Source: RGIG5612 sp045616165
GTDB taxonomy: Bacteria > Bacillota > Clostridia > Lachnospirales > Lachnospiraceae
Assembly (NCBI GenBank): GCA_045616165.1
Contig: JAZLGF010000013.1
Coordinates: 1-64,000 of the forward strand
DNA length: 64,000 bases
Direction: 5' to 3'
The notes below the pieces were generated by a model. That model was not told the DNA's origin. It saw nothing but the letters and a program-made list of their open reading frames with translations, and ran no database searches. A program made the translations under genes and the position numbers. The stretch's first letter is position 1, and the number at the start of each line of letters is the position of its first letter. Below are positions 6,798-14,074 of the stretch, one piece after another.

Positions 6798-7379
6798 ATG
6801 AATATTAAAGAAGTTATATGGGGAAGAAGGAGTATTAGAAAATATAAAGATATTCCAATTAGCGATGAAGACATCAAAGATATAATGATGGCAGGATGCA
6901 TGGGACCAACAGCAATGAATCTCCAACCGTACCACTTTATCGCTATAAAGAACCCAGAAAAATTAAATGAACTTAAAACAATAGTAGCAGGCAAAGCAGC
7001 AGAGTTTATGCCTGCTCTATTAAAACGTTTTCCTAATCACCCAGAAGTTGTAGAACAAACGAATGCTTTTCACCAAAATCTTGGTGGAGCAACTTTCTGC
7101 GTTTTAGCTTTTATAAGAAAGCCTGATTATGAAAAAAATATTTCTACACTTGTTCAAAGTGTAGCAGCTCCATTAGAAAATATGATTTTGGCAGCTTATG
7201 AAAAAGGGATTGCAAGCTGTTGGCTTACATCACCTTTGGAAAATGGTGCAGCGCCGTTATTAAAAGAGCACTTTGCTCCGGATAAGGGCGACTTTGTTGC
7301 GCTTTTAACTTTTGGATATCCAGACCAGGAAGCAAAAGCACCAAAAAGACATGAGGACAGAGTGGAGTATCTTTTATAA
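6798..7379 (+). CDS. Nitroreductase-family FMN oxidoreductase
   Basis: 193 residues. The N-terminal IWGRRSIRKYKDIPISDEDI is the hallmark of the nitroreductase fold, where the Arg/Ser residues hold the FMN phosphate; GPTAMNLQPYHFIAIKN and GIASCWLTSP are the other conserved parts. These are homodimeric NAD(P)H-dependent flavoproteins with varied substrates, so the true substrate is unknown. Only a weak AAAGG precedes the ATG. It overlaps the lipoate ligase gene by one base (TAATG), so the two are translationally coupled. Confidence 0.9.
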   Translation: MNIKEVIWGRRSIRKYKDIPISDEDIKDIMMAGCMGPTAMNLQPYHFIAIKNPEKLNELKTIVAGKAAEFMPALLKRFPNHPEVVEQTNAFHQNLGGATFCVLAFIRKPDYEKNISTLVQSVAAPLENMILAAYEKGIASCWLTSPLENGAAPLLKEHFAPDKGDFVALLTFGYPDQEAKAPKRHEDRVEYLL

Positions 7380-8347
7380 TGAGCAAAATAAAAAAAATCA
7401 GTTATATTTTTGCTGATGGTACAAATCCATATAATAATCTCGCATTAGAAAAATACTTATTAGAAAATGTTGAGCCTGATGAAATTATTTTGTATTTATG
7501 GCAAAACGCTAAAACGGTAGTATGCGGAAGAAACCAAAATATATGGAAAGAATGCAAGGTTGATGAGCTACTAAAAGATGGGGGCTTTCCGACAAGAAGG
7601 CTCTCGGGCGGTGGCGCAGTTTTTCACGACCTTGGAAACTTGAATTTTACATTCTTAGTAAGCAAAGAAAATTTCAATGTAAATAAACAATTATCAGTGC
7701 TTGTTAAAGCTTGCGAAATGCTTGGAATAAAGGCAAAAAAAACAGGAAGAAATGATGTGGTGGCATTTCTTCCAAAAGAAGATAAAGGAAGAAAATTTTC
7801 CGGAAATGCGTTTCATGAACTGCCAGGTACAAAGACCAAGGATGGTGTGGCAAGAAAATATCATCATGGAACGATTATGATTGATGTTGATTCTAATTTG
7901 CTTGAAAAATATCTTAATGTAGATAAAGAAAAGTATGAATCAAAAGGCGTGGCTTCAGTTTCTTCACGCGTGTGCAACTTAAAACAAATCAAAAAAAGTA
8001 TAACAATAAATAAGATGAAAGAAGCTATGATAAAAGCTTTTGAAGAGGTATATAAGCAAAACGTAACAAAGATAGAAAAAGTGGATGAAAGCTTATATAA
8101 ATTTGATGCAGATTATTTTATGACGGATTCATGGCTTTATGGAAACAATATTAAGTTCGATTATCGAGTTCATAAAAGATATGATTGGGGCGATTTTGAC
8201 CTGCGAGTTAAAGTCGATAAAGGAATTATTAGTGATATAGTTCTTTGCTCAGATGCGATGGACGAAAATTATATTTTAGAATTAAATCAAAAATATAAAG
8301 GGTTAATTGGAACAAAATTTATGGAAGATATTCTAAAATTTTCTTGA
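7379..8347 (+). CDS. lplA: Lipoate-protein ligase A
   Basis: 322 residues, the length of LplA with its C-terminal accessory domain. It activates lipoate with ATP and attaches it to lysines of lipoyl domains such as glycine-cleavage H protein. Conserved motifs: RRLSGGGAVFHDLGNLNFTF (lipoate-binding), KKTGRNDVV, KFSGNAFHE and the catalytic-lysine region KYHHGTIMIDVD. No lipoyl-domain protein is in the window, so it presumably serves targets encoded elsewhere. Coupled to the nitroreductase. Confidence 0.92.
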   Translation: MSKIKKISYIFADGTNPYNNLALEKYLLENVEPDEIILYLWQNAKTVVCGRNQNIWKECKVDELLKDGGFPTRRLSGGGAVFHDLGNLNFTFLVSKENFNVNKQLSVLVKACEMLGIKAKKTGRNDVVAFLPKEDKGRKFSGNAFHELPGTKTKDGVARKYHHGTIMIDVDSNLLEKYLNVDKEKYESKGVASVSSRVCNLKQIKKSITINKMKEAMIKAFEEVYKQNVTKIEKVDESLYKFDADYFMTDSWLYGNNIKFDYRVHKRYDWGDFDLRVKVDKGIISDIVLCSDAMDENYILELNQKYKGLIGTKFMEDILKFS

Positions 8348-8371
8348 AAAATGCAAAATAATATTTATACT
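8344..8371 (+). promoter_or_regulatory. Promoter for the URO-D-family gene
   Basis: TTGAAA at 8344-8349, a 16-nt spacer and TATACT at 8366-8371, overlapping the end of lplA. It would separate the next gene from the upstream pair. Confidence 0.5.
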
Positions 8372-8404
8372 AAAAACATACTAGGTTTAAAGGAGAAGGA
8401 AATT

Positions 8405-9478
8405 ATGAAATACGAAAAAATATTTTATAACGAAGCTGAAATGACACCTAATGGGGAGTATATGCGTCCTATTCCAGGACTAAAAAATGTTGTAAAACCA
8501 ACTTATCCTATTTCAACGGAAGAAAACTTCAAAAGATTTTTAGATGGTGAGCCTGCATGGACACCTAGCGATATGGAAGTTGTTTTATTCAATCCTACAA
8601 TAGTTCCTGAAAACGTTGCTAGAGGAATGGCAATTGAAATGCAATTTTTAACACCTGATAAATTTGGTGGTCCTGATTTCTTCGGAATTGAATGGGAATA
8701 TGTTCCAATGGTTCAAGGTTCTATGGTAAGACCTGGAAAGCCAACTCTTGAAGATGTTTCAGATTGGAAAAATGTTATTAAATTCCCAGATCTTTCTACA
8801 TACGATTGGGAAGGATGCAAAGAAAGAAATAAATTCTTCCTTGATCCAACAAGACAGATTAAAACAACAGTATTTACTGGATTTTTCGAAAGACTCATAT
8901 CTTTCTTGGATATGGAAAATGCTCTTATAGCTATGATTGATGAAGAAGTTGAAGATGATGTAAAAGAACTCTTTGACAAACTTGCTGACTTTTATGTTGA
9001 ATTCTTAGGATACATGAAAAAATATTATAATGTTTCAATGGTATGGTTCCATGATGACTGGGGAAATCAAAGAGCACCTATGTTCTCACTTGAGACAGTT
9101 AGAAACATGCTTGTTCCAGCTCTTAAAAAAGTTGTTGATGGAGCTCATGAACTTGGTATGGTATTTGAATTACATAGTTGTGGCAAGATTGAAGATTTAG
9201 TTCCAGCAATGATTGAAGCTGGCGTTGATTTATGGGATGGCCAATACATGAATGATAAAGCTAAAATCTTAAAAGAGTATGGCGATAAGATTAAACTTCA
9301 AGTAATTCTTGATACTGAAAAATTCACACCAGAAGCAACTGAAGACGAACTCAGAGCAATGATTAATGAAATGTTAGATGATTATGGTCCAAACTTCTAC
9401 ATCGGCGGACTTTTCCAATTAGATGAAAGAATTTACCCAATCATCTACGAAGAGTCAAGAAAACGCTTCGGAAAATAA
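8405..9478 (+). CDS. Uroporphyrinogen decarboxylase / methylcobamide methyltransferase-family protein
   Basis: 357 residues from the ATG at 8405, chosen because AAAGGAGAAGG lies immediately upstream; the frame stays open to 8351 without a ribosome site. The TIM-barrel URO-D family is seen in the C-terminal motif FELHSCGKIEDLVPAMIEAG, where His and Cys match the zinc ligands of MtaA/MtbA-like methyltransferases. The Arg-rich N-terminal signature of true HemE is absent and no other haem genes are nearby, so methyl transfer between a corrinoid and a thiol is more likely than haem synthesis. Substrate unknown. Ends at a strong terminator. Confidence 0.85.
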   Translation: MKYEKIFYNEAEMTPNGEYMRPIPGLKNVVKPTYPISTEENFKRFLDGEPAWTPSDMEVVLFNPTIVPENVARGMAIEMQFLTPDKFGGPDFFGIEWEYVPMVQGSMVRPGKPTLEDVSDWKNVIKFPDLSTYDWEGCKERNKFFLDPTRQIKTTVFTGFFERLISFLDMENALIAMIDEEVEDDVKELFDKLADFYVEFLGYMKKYYNVSMVWFHDDWGNQRAPMFSLETVRNMLVPALKKVVDGAHELGMVFELHSCGKIEDLVPAMIEAGVDLWDGQYMNDKAKILKEYGDKIKLQVILDTEKFTPEATEDELRAMINEMLDDYGPNFYIGGLFQLDERIYPIIYEESRKRFGK

Positions 9479-9500
9479 TTATAAATTATATTAGACTAAG

Positions 9501-9535
9501 AAAATCCTGCCAACACGGCAGGATTTTTGTTTTAT
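9501..9535 (+). terminator. Terminator after the URO-D-family gene
   Basis: Stem AAATCCTGCC / GGCAGGATTT with loop AACAC, then TTG and a T-rich tail. Confidence 0.92.
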
Positions 9536-9589
9536 TTTTGAAACGAGTATTTTATAATTAAAATAAATAAACTTTAGGGAGGTAAAGTT

Positions 9590-10258
9590 ATGTTTAAGTT
9601 TTTTGGGGATGGCTCACAATTAGCCAAAGATTTAGTTGATGCCGTTCAGGTTAGAAGTACTTTTAATTTTAATTGGACATTTATTTTTATACTTGCTGTA
9701 GTTTTTTATATTTATTGGAGTGAAATCAGAAAGAAAGATATGAAGGCTGTATACGCTGGACTTGCGCTTTATGGAGTTCATTGGCTTTATGAAATAGCAA
9801 ATGCGGTTATAGCTAATATTTTTGGTTATCCTCTTTGGACGGTTAGCAATGAATCAACAACATTCATTCTTTTAATAGGTGTTTCATGGGAACTTTCAAT
9901 GATGTTCTCAATCGCAGGTATTATTTCATGGAAGATGCTTCCTGATGATACAAGTAAACGTTACTTTGCTAAAAATGGAAAGAAGGGAATAAGTTGCAAA
10001 CTTGTTGGGGCAATTGAGATGGCAGTTTTATTTGCACTTTTTGAATCATTCCTTGCTGGAACAAGTAACAATTCATTTATCTGGGTATATAAGTGGTGGG
10101 GCGTATTACCAGTATTCATCACAACATATGTACCGTTCTTCCTTGCAAGCAATTATGTTCCTGACATGAAACCTAAGAAAAGAAATATTTTCCTTATTGC
10201 AGAATGGGGACTTGTTGCAGCTTGCTTAATAGTTTTAATTCCACTTGGAATAATCTAA
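9590..10258 (+). CDS. Multi-pass membrane protein of unknown function
   Basis: 222 residues with about six hydrophobic segments (WTFIFILAVVFYIYW, AGLALYGVHWLYEIA, FILLIGVSWELSMMFSIAG, IEMAVLFALFESFLAG, WGVLPVFITTYVPFFLA and the C-terminal WGLVAACLIVLIPLGII). I do not recognise the family. Acidic and aromatic residues inside membrane segments (E in the second, W-E in the third, E-F in the fourth) suggest a transporter or enzyme rather than a simple anchor. AGGGAGGT precedes the ATG. It stands alone between two terminators. Confidence 0.75.
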   Translation: MFKFFGDGSQLAKDLVDAVQVRSTFNFNWTFIFILAVVFYIYWSEIRKKDMKAVYAGLALYGVHWLYEIANAVIANIFGYPLWTVSNESTTFILLIGVSWELSMMFSIAGIISWKMLPDDTSKRYFAKNGKKGISCKLVGAIEMAVLFALFESFLAGTSNNSFIWVYKWWGVLPVFITTYVPFFLASNYVPDMKPKKRNIFLIAEWGLVAACLIVLIPLGII

Positions 10259-10407
10259 ATATAAATAAGAAAAGGATTTTGCAAGAGAAACATATTACGA
10301 AAATGAGCGCCATTTATGTGACAAAGAGAACATAAAAAAATGTTCAGAGAAGCATTTGGAGAGGATAAATAAAAACAGTTCTTATTAAGGCATCATGTAA
10401 TAGTAAA
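10259..10407 (+). other. Untranslated region after the membrane protein gene
   Basis: No gene seen. Contains a small inverted repeat GAACAT-AAAAAA-ATGTTC at about 10327-10344. The remainder has stops in all frames and no recognisable protein fragment. Confidence 0.4.
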
Positions 10408-10436
10408 ACGAGGTGTTACAACACCTTGTTTTTTTA
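10408..10436 (+). terminator. Terminator upstream of folA
   Basis: Stem AGGTGTT / AACACCT with almost no loop, followed by a run of T. Ends transcription from the membrane-protein side. Confidence 0.75.
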
Positions 10437-10499
10437 AAGCAAAAGAACTTAATATAGTGGTAATTTTAACGAAAAATCCCTATATATTGTGGTTTTCCG

Positions 10500-10528
10500 T
10501 TGATTTTAAGCCTCTGTTTTGGTATAAT
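10500..10528 (+). promoter_or_regulatory. Promoter for the folA-trpS-topoisomerase operon
   Basis: TTGATT at 10500-10505, a 17-nt spacer and a perfect TATAAT at 10523-10528. It is the only clear promoter before a chain of closely spaced genes running to cysK. Confidence 0.8.
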
Positions 10529-10533
10529 AAATC

Positions 10534-10570
10534 GACTATGGGCAAATAGTCTGTTTTACGTACGGTAAAA
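10534..10570 (+). promoter_or_regulatory. Two small hairpins in the folA operon leader
   Basis: GACTAT-GGGCAA-ATAGTC at 10534-10551 and TTTTAC-GTACG-GTAAAA at 10554-10570 lie next to each other just after the predicted transcript start. They could be an operator or a 5' stabilising structure. No known riboswitch recognised. Confidence 0.4.
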
Positions 10571-10600
10571 GTAAAAATTAAGTTTTATAGGAGTTTTTTG

Positions 10601-11107
10601 ATGATTAAATTAATTGTTGCCGTTGATAGAAATTGGGCAATTGGAAAGAATGGAAAGCTATTAACAAATATCCCGGATGATACTAGATTTTTTAATCAGG
10701 TAACACTTAATCAGGTAGTAATTATGGGAAGAAAAACATTAGAAAGTTTGCCACAGGGCCAACCACTTCCTAATAGGGTAAATATAGTAATATCCAGAAA
10801 TCCAGAATATAAAGTTAAAGGAGCTATCGTAGTTCATAGCATCGAAGAAGCACTCGCAGAAGCTAAAAAATACACAACAGATGTTTATGTAGCTGGCGGA
10901 GCAAGTATATATATCGGGATGCTTAAATATTGCGAAGAAGCACTCGTAACATATATTGATTATAGCTACCAGGCGGATACTAACATGGTGAATTTAGATA
11001 AGAGACCGGAATGGGTTTTGGTAGATGAATCAGAAGAGCAAACACACTTTGATGTTGTTTATTATTTTAGAACATATAAAAAGAGAAAAGATTTCTTAAG
11101 CATATAG
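10601..11107 (+). CDS. folA: Dihydrofolate reductase
   Basis: 168 residues from the ATG at 10601 (AGGAG seven bases upstream; a TTG one codon earlier is too close). It reduces dihydrofolate to tetrahydrofolate with NADPH. Motifs: VAVDRNWAIGKNGKLLTNIP (active-site loop, with the acidic residue in IPDD), VVIMGRKTLESLP and the NADPH-binding VYVAGGASIYIGML. First gene of a long operon with trpS 12 bp downstream. thyA is not adjacent. Confidence 0.95.
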   Translation: MIKLIVAVDRNWAIGKNGKLLTNIPDDTRFFNQVTLNQVVIMGRKTLESLPQGQPLPNRVNIVISRNPEYKVKGAIVVHSIEEALAEAKKYTTDVYVAGGASIYIGMLKYCEEALVTYIDYSYQADTNMVNLDKRPEWVLVDESEEQTHFDVVYYFRTYKKRKDFLSI

Positions 11108-11119
11108 AGGGAGAGAAAT

Positions 11120-12124
11120 ATGATTAACGATAAAAAAGTATTATATAGTGCAATGCAGGCAACAGGCGTTTTACATATAGGAAATTACTTCGGAGCATTA
11201 AGAAATTGGGTAAACTTATCTGATGAATATGAATGCTTTTATGCAGTAGCAGACCTTCATGCATTAACACTTAGAAGAGATCCGGCTGAACTTAGAAAGA
11301 GTGCTAGAAACGTGCTTATAAGTTATATAGCAGCAGGCTTGGATCCAGAAAAAAACTGTGTTTATTATCAGTCTAGTGTTCCTGCACACGCAGAACTTAC
11401 ATGGATATTAAATTGCTTTACGTACATGGGCGAACTTAGTCGCATGACACAATTTAAAGATAAATCATCTAAACATGCAGACAATATAAATGCAGGACTT
11501 TTTACATATCCAGTTTTGATGGCATGTGATATTTTGCTTTACCAAGCAGATGTTGTTCCAGTAGGTGAAGATCAAAAGCAACACTTAGAATTAACGCGTG
11601 ATGTTGCTGAAAGATTTAATAGTATTTATGGCGACGTATTTACAGTACCTGAAGCTTATATCGGAAAAGCAGGAGCAAGAATTATGTCACTTTCTGATCC
11701 TACTAAGAAAATGAGTAAGTCAGATGAAAATCAAAACTCAGTCGTTTATGTATTAGACGATAAAGATACAATCGTTAGAAAATTTAAAAGAGCAATTACA
11801 GATTCAGATAACCAGATTATCTACACACCAGATAAGCCGGGCATCATGAATTTAATTGATATTTATAGCGCAGCAACAGGAAAAGACTTCAAAGATATTG
11901 AAAAAGAATTTGAAGGAAAAGGTTACGGCGATTTTAAACTTGCTGTTGGTGAAACTGTTGCTGATAAATTAGCGCCTGTTAAACAAAAGTTTGAAGAATT
12001 AAGCGCTGATAAAGCTTATGTAGATAGCATTATTAAAAATAATACTGAAAAAGCTAGTTACTATGCTAATAAAACATTAAGGAAAGTACAAAAGAAAGTT
12101 GGACTTCCAGAAAGAGTTAGGTAA
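11120..12124 (+). CDS. trpS: Tryptophanyl-tRNA synthetase
   Basis: 334 residues, class I synthetase that charges tRNA-Trp. HIGN at residues 19-22 and KKMSKSDENQ further on are the two ATP-binding signatures; VPVGEDQKQHLELTRDVAERFN is the usual TrpRS segment. Start with GGGAG upstream. No T-box leader is visible; it is read from the folA promoter. The matching tRNA-Trp lies at 34.9 kb in this window. Confidence 0.97.
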   Translation: MINDKKVLYSAMQATGVLHIGNYFGALRNWVNLSDEYECFYAVADLHALTLRRDPAELRKSARNVLISYIAAGLDPEKNCVYYQSSVPAHAELTWILNCFTYMGELSRMTQFKDKSSKHADNINAGLFTYPVLMACDILLYQADVVPVGEDQKQHLELTRDVAERFNSIYGDVFTVPEAYIGKAGARIMSLSDPTKKMSKSDENQNSVVYVLDDKDTIVRKFKRAITDSDNQIIYTPDKPGIMNLIDIYSAATGKDFKDIEKEFEGKGYGDFKLAVGETVADKLAPVKQKFEELSADKAYVDSIIKNNTEKASYYANKTLRKVQKKVGLPERVR

Positions 12125-12128
12125 ATAA

Positions 12129-14057
12129 ATGGCAAAAGCTACAAAGGACACAAATCAATATAATGCTGATGCGATAACCATACTCGAAGGTCTTGAAGCA
12201 GTAAGAAGAAGACCGGGTATGTATATCGGTAGCGTTTCTACTAAAGGATTAAACCATTTAATTTATGAAATAGTAGATAATGCAGTTGATGAGCACCTTG
12301 CTGGTTACTGCTCGGAAATTACGGTCACACTTGAAGCTGATGGTTCAGCAACAATTATCGATAATGGCCGTGGTATTCCGGTTGGAATAAATAAGAAAAC
12401 GGGACTTCCTGCTGTTGAGGTAGTATTTACAATGCTTCATGCAGGTGGAAAGTTTGGAGACGGAAACTATAAAATTTCTGGTGGTCTTCATGGTGTTGGC
12501 GCGAGTGTTGTTAACGCACTTTCAACATGGCTTGAAGTTGAAATTAAAAAAGAAGGCAAAGTTTATAACCAACGTTTTGCCAGAGGTAAAAAAGAATATA
12601 ACTTAAAAGAAAGCGGAACATGTAGAAAATCAGACAGTGGAACAACGGTCAGATTTTTACCTGATCCAGAAATCTTTGAAAAGACATATTTCAAAGCAGA
12701 TGCAATTAAGTCACGTCTTCATGAAACGGCATACTTAAATCCAGAACTTACAATTACATTCATTAACCAAAGATTTAATGAAGAAGAGGAAGTTATATTT
12801 AATGAGCCAGAAGGATTAGTTGCTTATATAAATGATTTAAATCAGGGTAAAGAGACGGCCGCACCAGTAGTTTATTACAAAGGAAAAAGCGATGGAATAG
12901 AGGTAGAAGTTGCTTACCAATTCACAAATGAATTCCAGGAAAATATCTTAGGATTTTGTAATAATATTTACACCCAGGAAGGTGGAACGCATATTACTGG
13001 ATTTAAGGCTCGATTCACTCAACTTATAAATACATATGCCAGAGAAATAGGAATCTTAAAAGAAAAGGACGAAAACTTTACTGGAGCTGATGCTAGAAAC
13101 GGAATGACCGCTATCGTAGCAGTTAAGCACCCAGATCCTAGATTTGAGGGACAAACAAAGACAAAGCTTGATAATCCTGACGCTCAAAAAGTAGCGTCCG
13201 ATATCACAGGAACAGAGCTTGAAAGATATTATGATAAAAACCTTGAAAATCTTAAAGCAACAATTGCATGCGCTGAAAAGAGTGCAAAGATTAGAAAGGC
13301 AGAAGAAAAAACAAAGACTAACATGCTTTCCAAAACAAAATTTGTTATGGAAGGAAACGGAAAACTTGCTAACTGCGAAAGCCGAAAACCAGAAGAGTGC
13401 GAAGTATTTATCGTCGAAGGCGATTCTGCCGGAGGTAGCGCCAAAACAGCACGTAATAGAATGACCCAGGCCATTCTTCCAATAAGAGGTAAAATCTTAA
13501 ATGTTGAAAAAGCATCAATAGATAAAGTGTTAGCAAACGCAGAAATAAAAACAATGATCCAGGCTTTTGGATGTGGATTCTCAGAAGGATATGGAAACGA
13601 TTTCGATATCACAAAACTTCGTTACAATAAGATAATTATTATGACTGATGCCGACGTCGATGGAGCTCATATCGCAACGCTTCTTCTTACCTTCTTTTAT
13701 AGATTTATGCCAGAACTTATCCAAGCGGGACATGTATATCTTGCGACACCACCTCTTTATAAAGCAATTCCGAAAAAGGGTGAAGAAGAATATCTTTATG
13801 ATGACTTAGCACTTGAAAAATATAGAGCAACACATAAAGGTGAATTCACACTTCAAAGATATAAAGGTCTTGGTGAAATGGATGCAGAACAGCTTTGGGA
13901 AACGACACTTGATCCAGAACGCAGAGTATTAAAGAAGGTTGAAATTGATGATGCCAGATTAGCTTCAGAAGTAACAGAAATGTTAATGGGAAGCGACGTA
14001 GCACCTAGAAAAAAATTCATACATGATAACGCTAATTTAGCAGAATTAGATGTATAA
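12129..14057 (+). CDS. gyrB/parE: Type IIA DNA topoisomerase subunit B (GyrB/ParE family)
   Basis: 642 residues. The ATPase and TOPRIM subunit of a type IIA topoisomerase. GHKL ATPase motifs EIVDNAVDEHLAG and IIDNGRGIPVG and the lid GGLHGVGASVVNALS are present; the transducer QTKTKLDNP, TOPRIM EVFIVEGDSAGGSAK and DADVDGAHIATLLLTFF, and a C-terminal RYKGLGEMDAEQLWETT complete it. It lacks the dnaA-dnaN-recF neighbourhood of the primary gyrB. Together with the subunit A gene, which has no GyrA-box, this points to the second, topoisomerase IV-like pair, though automatic pipelines may call it gyrB. Starts four bases after trpS. Confidence 0.93.
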   Translation: MAKATKDTNQYNADAITILEGLEAVRRRPGMYIGSVSTKGLNHLIYEIVDNAVDEHLAGYCSEITVTLEADGSATIIDNGRGIPVGINKKTGLPAVEVVFTMLHAGGKFGDGNYKISGGLHGVGASVVNALSTWLEVEIKKEGKVYNQRFARGKKEYNLKESGTCRKSDSGTTVRFLPDPEIFEKTYFKADAIKSRLHETAYLNPELTITFINQRFNEEEEVIFNEPEGLVAYINDLNQGKETAAPVVYYKGKSDGIEVEVAYQFTNEFQENILGFCNNIYTQEGGTHITGFKARFTQLINTYAREIGILKEKDENFTGADARNGMTAIVAVKHPDPRFEGQTKTKLDNPDAQKVASDITGTELERYYDKNLENLKATIACAEKSAKIRKAEEKTKTNMLSKTKFVMEGNGKLANCESRKPEECEVFIVEGDSAGGSAKTARNRMTQAILPIRGKILNVEKASIDKVLANAEIKTMIQAFGCGFSEGYGNDFDITKLRYNKIIIMTDADVDGAHIATLLLTFFYRFMPELIQAGHVYLATPPLYKAIPKKGEEEYLYDDLALEKYRATHKGEFTLQRYKGLGEMDAEQLWETTLDPERRVLKKVEIDDARLASEVTEMLMGSDVAPRKKFIHDNANLAELDV

Positions 14058-14074
14058 AAAAGCAGAGGAAAATT

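Noticed and set aside
10259..10400. A protein remnant upstream of folA
   Set aside because: All frames are broken and no recognisable fragment was found.
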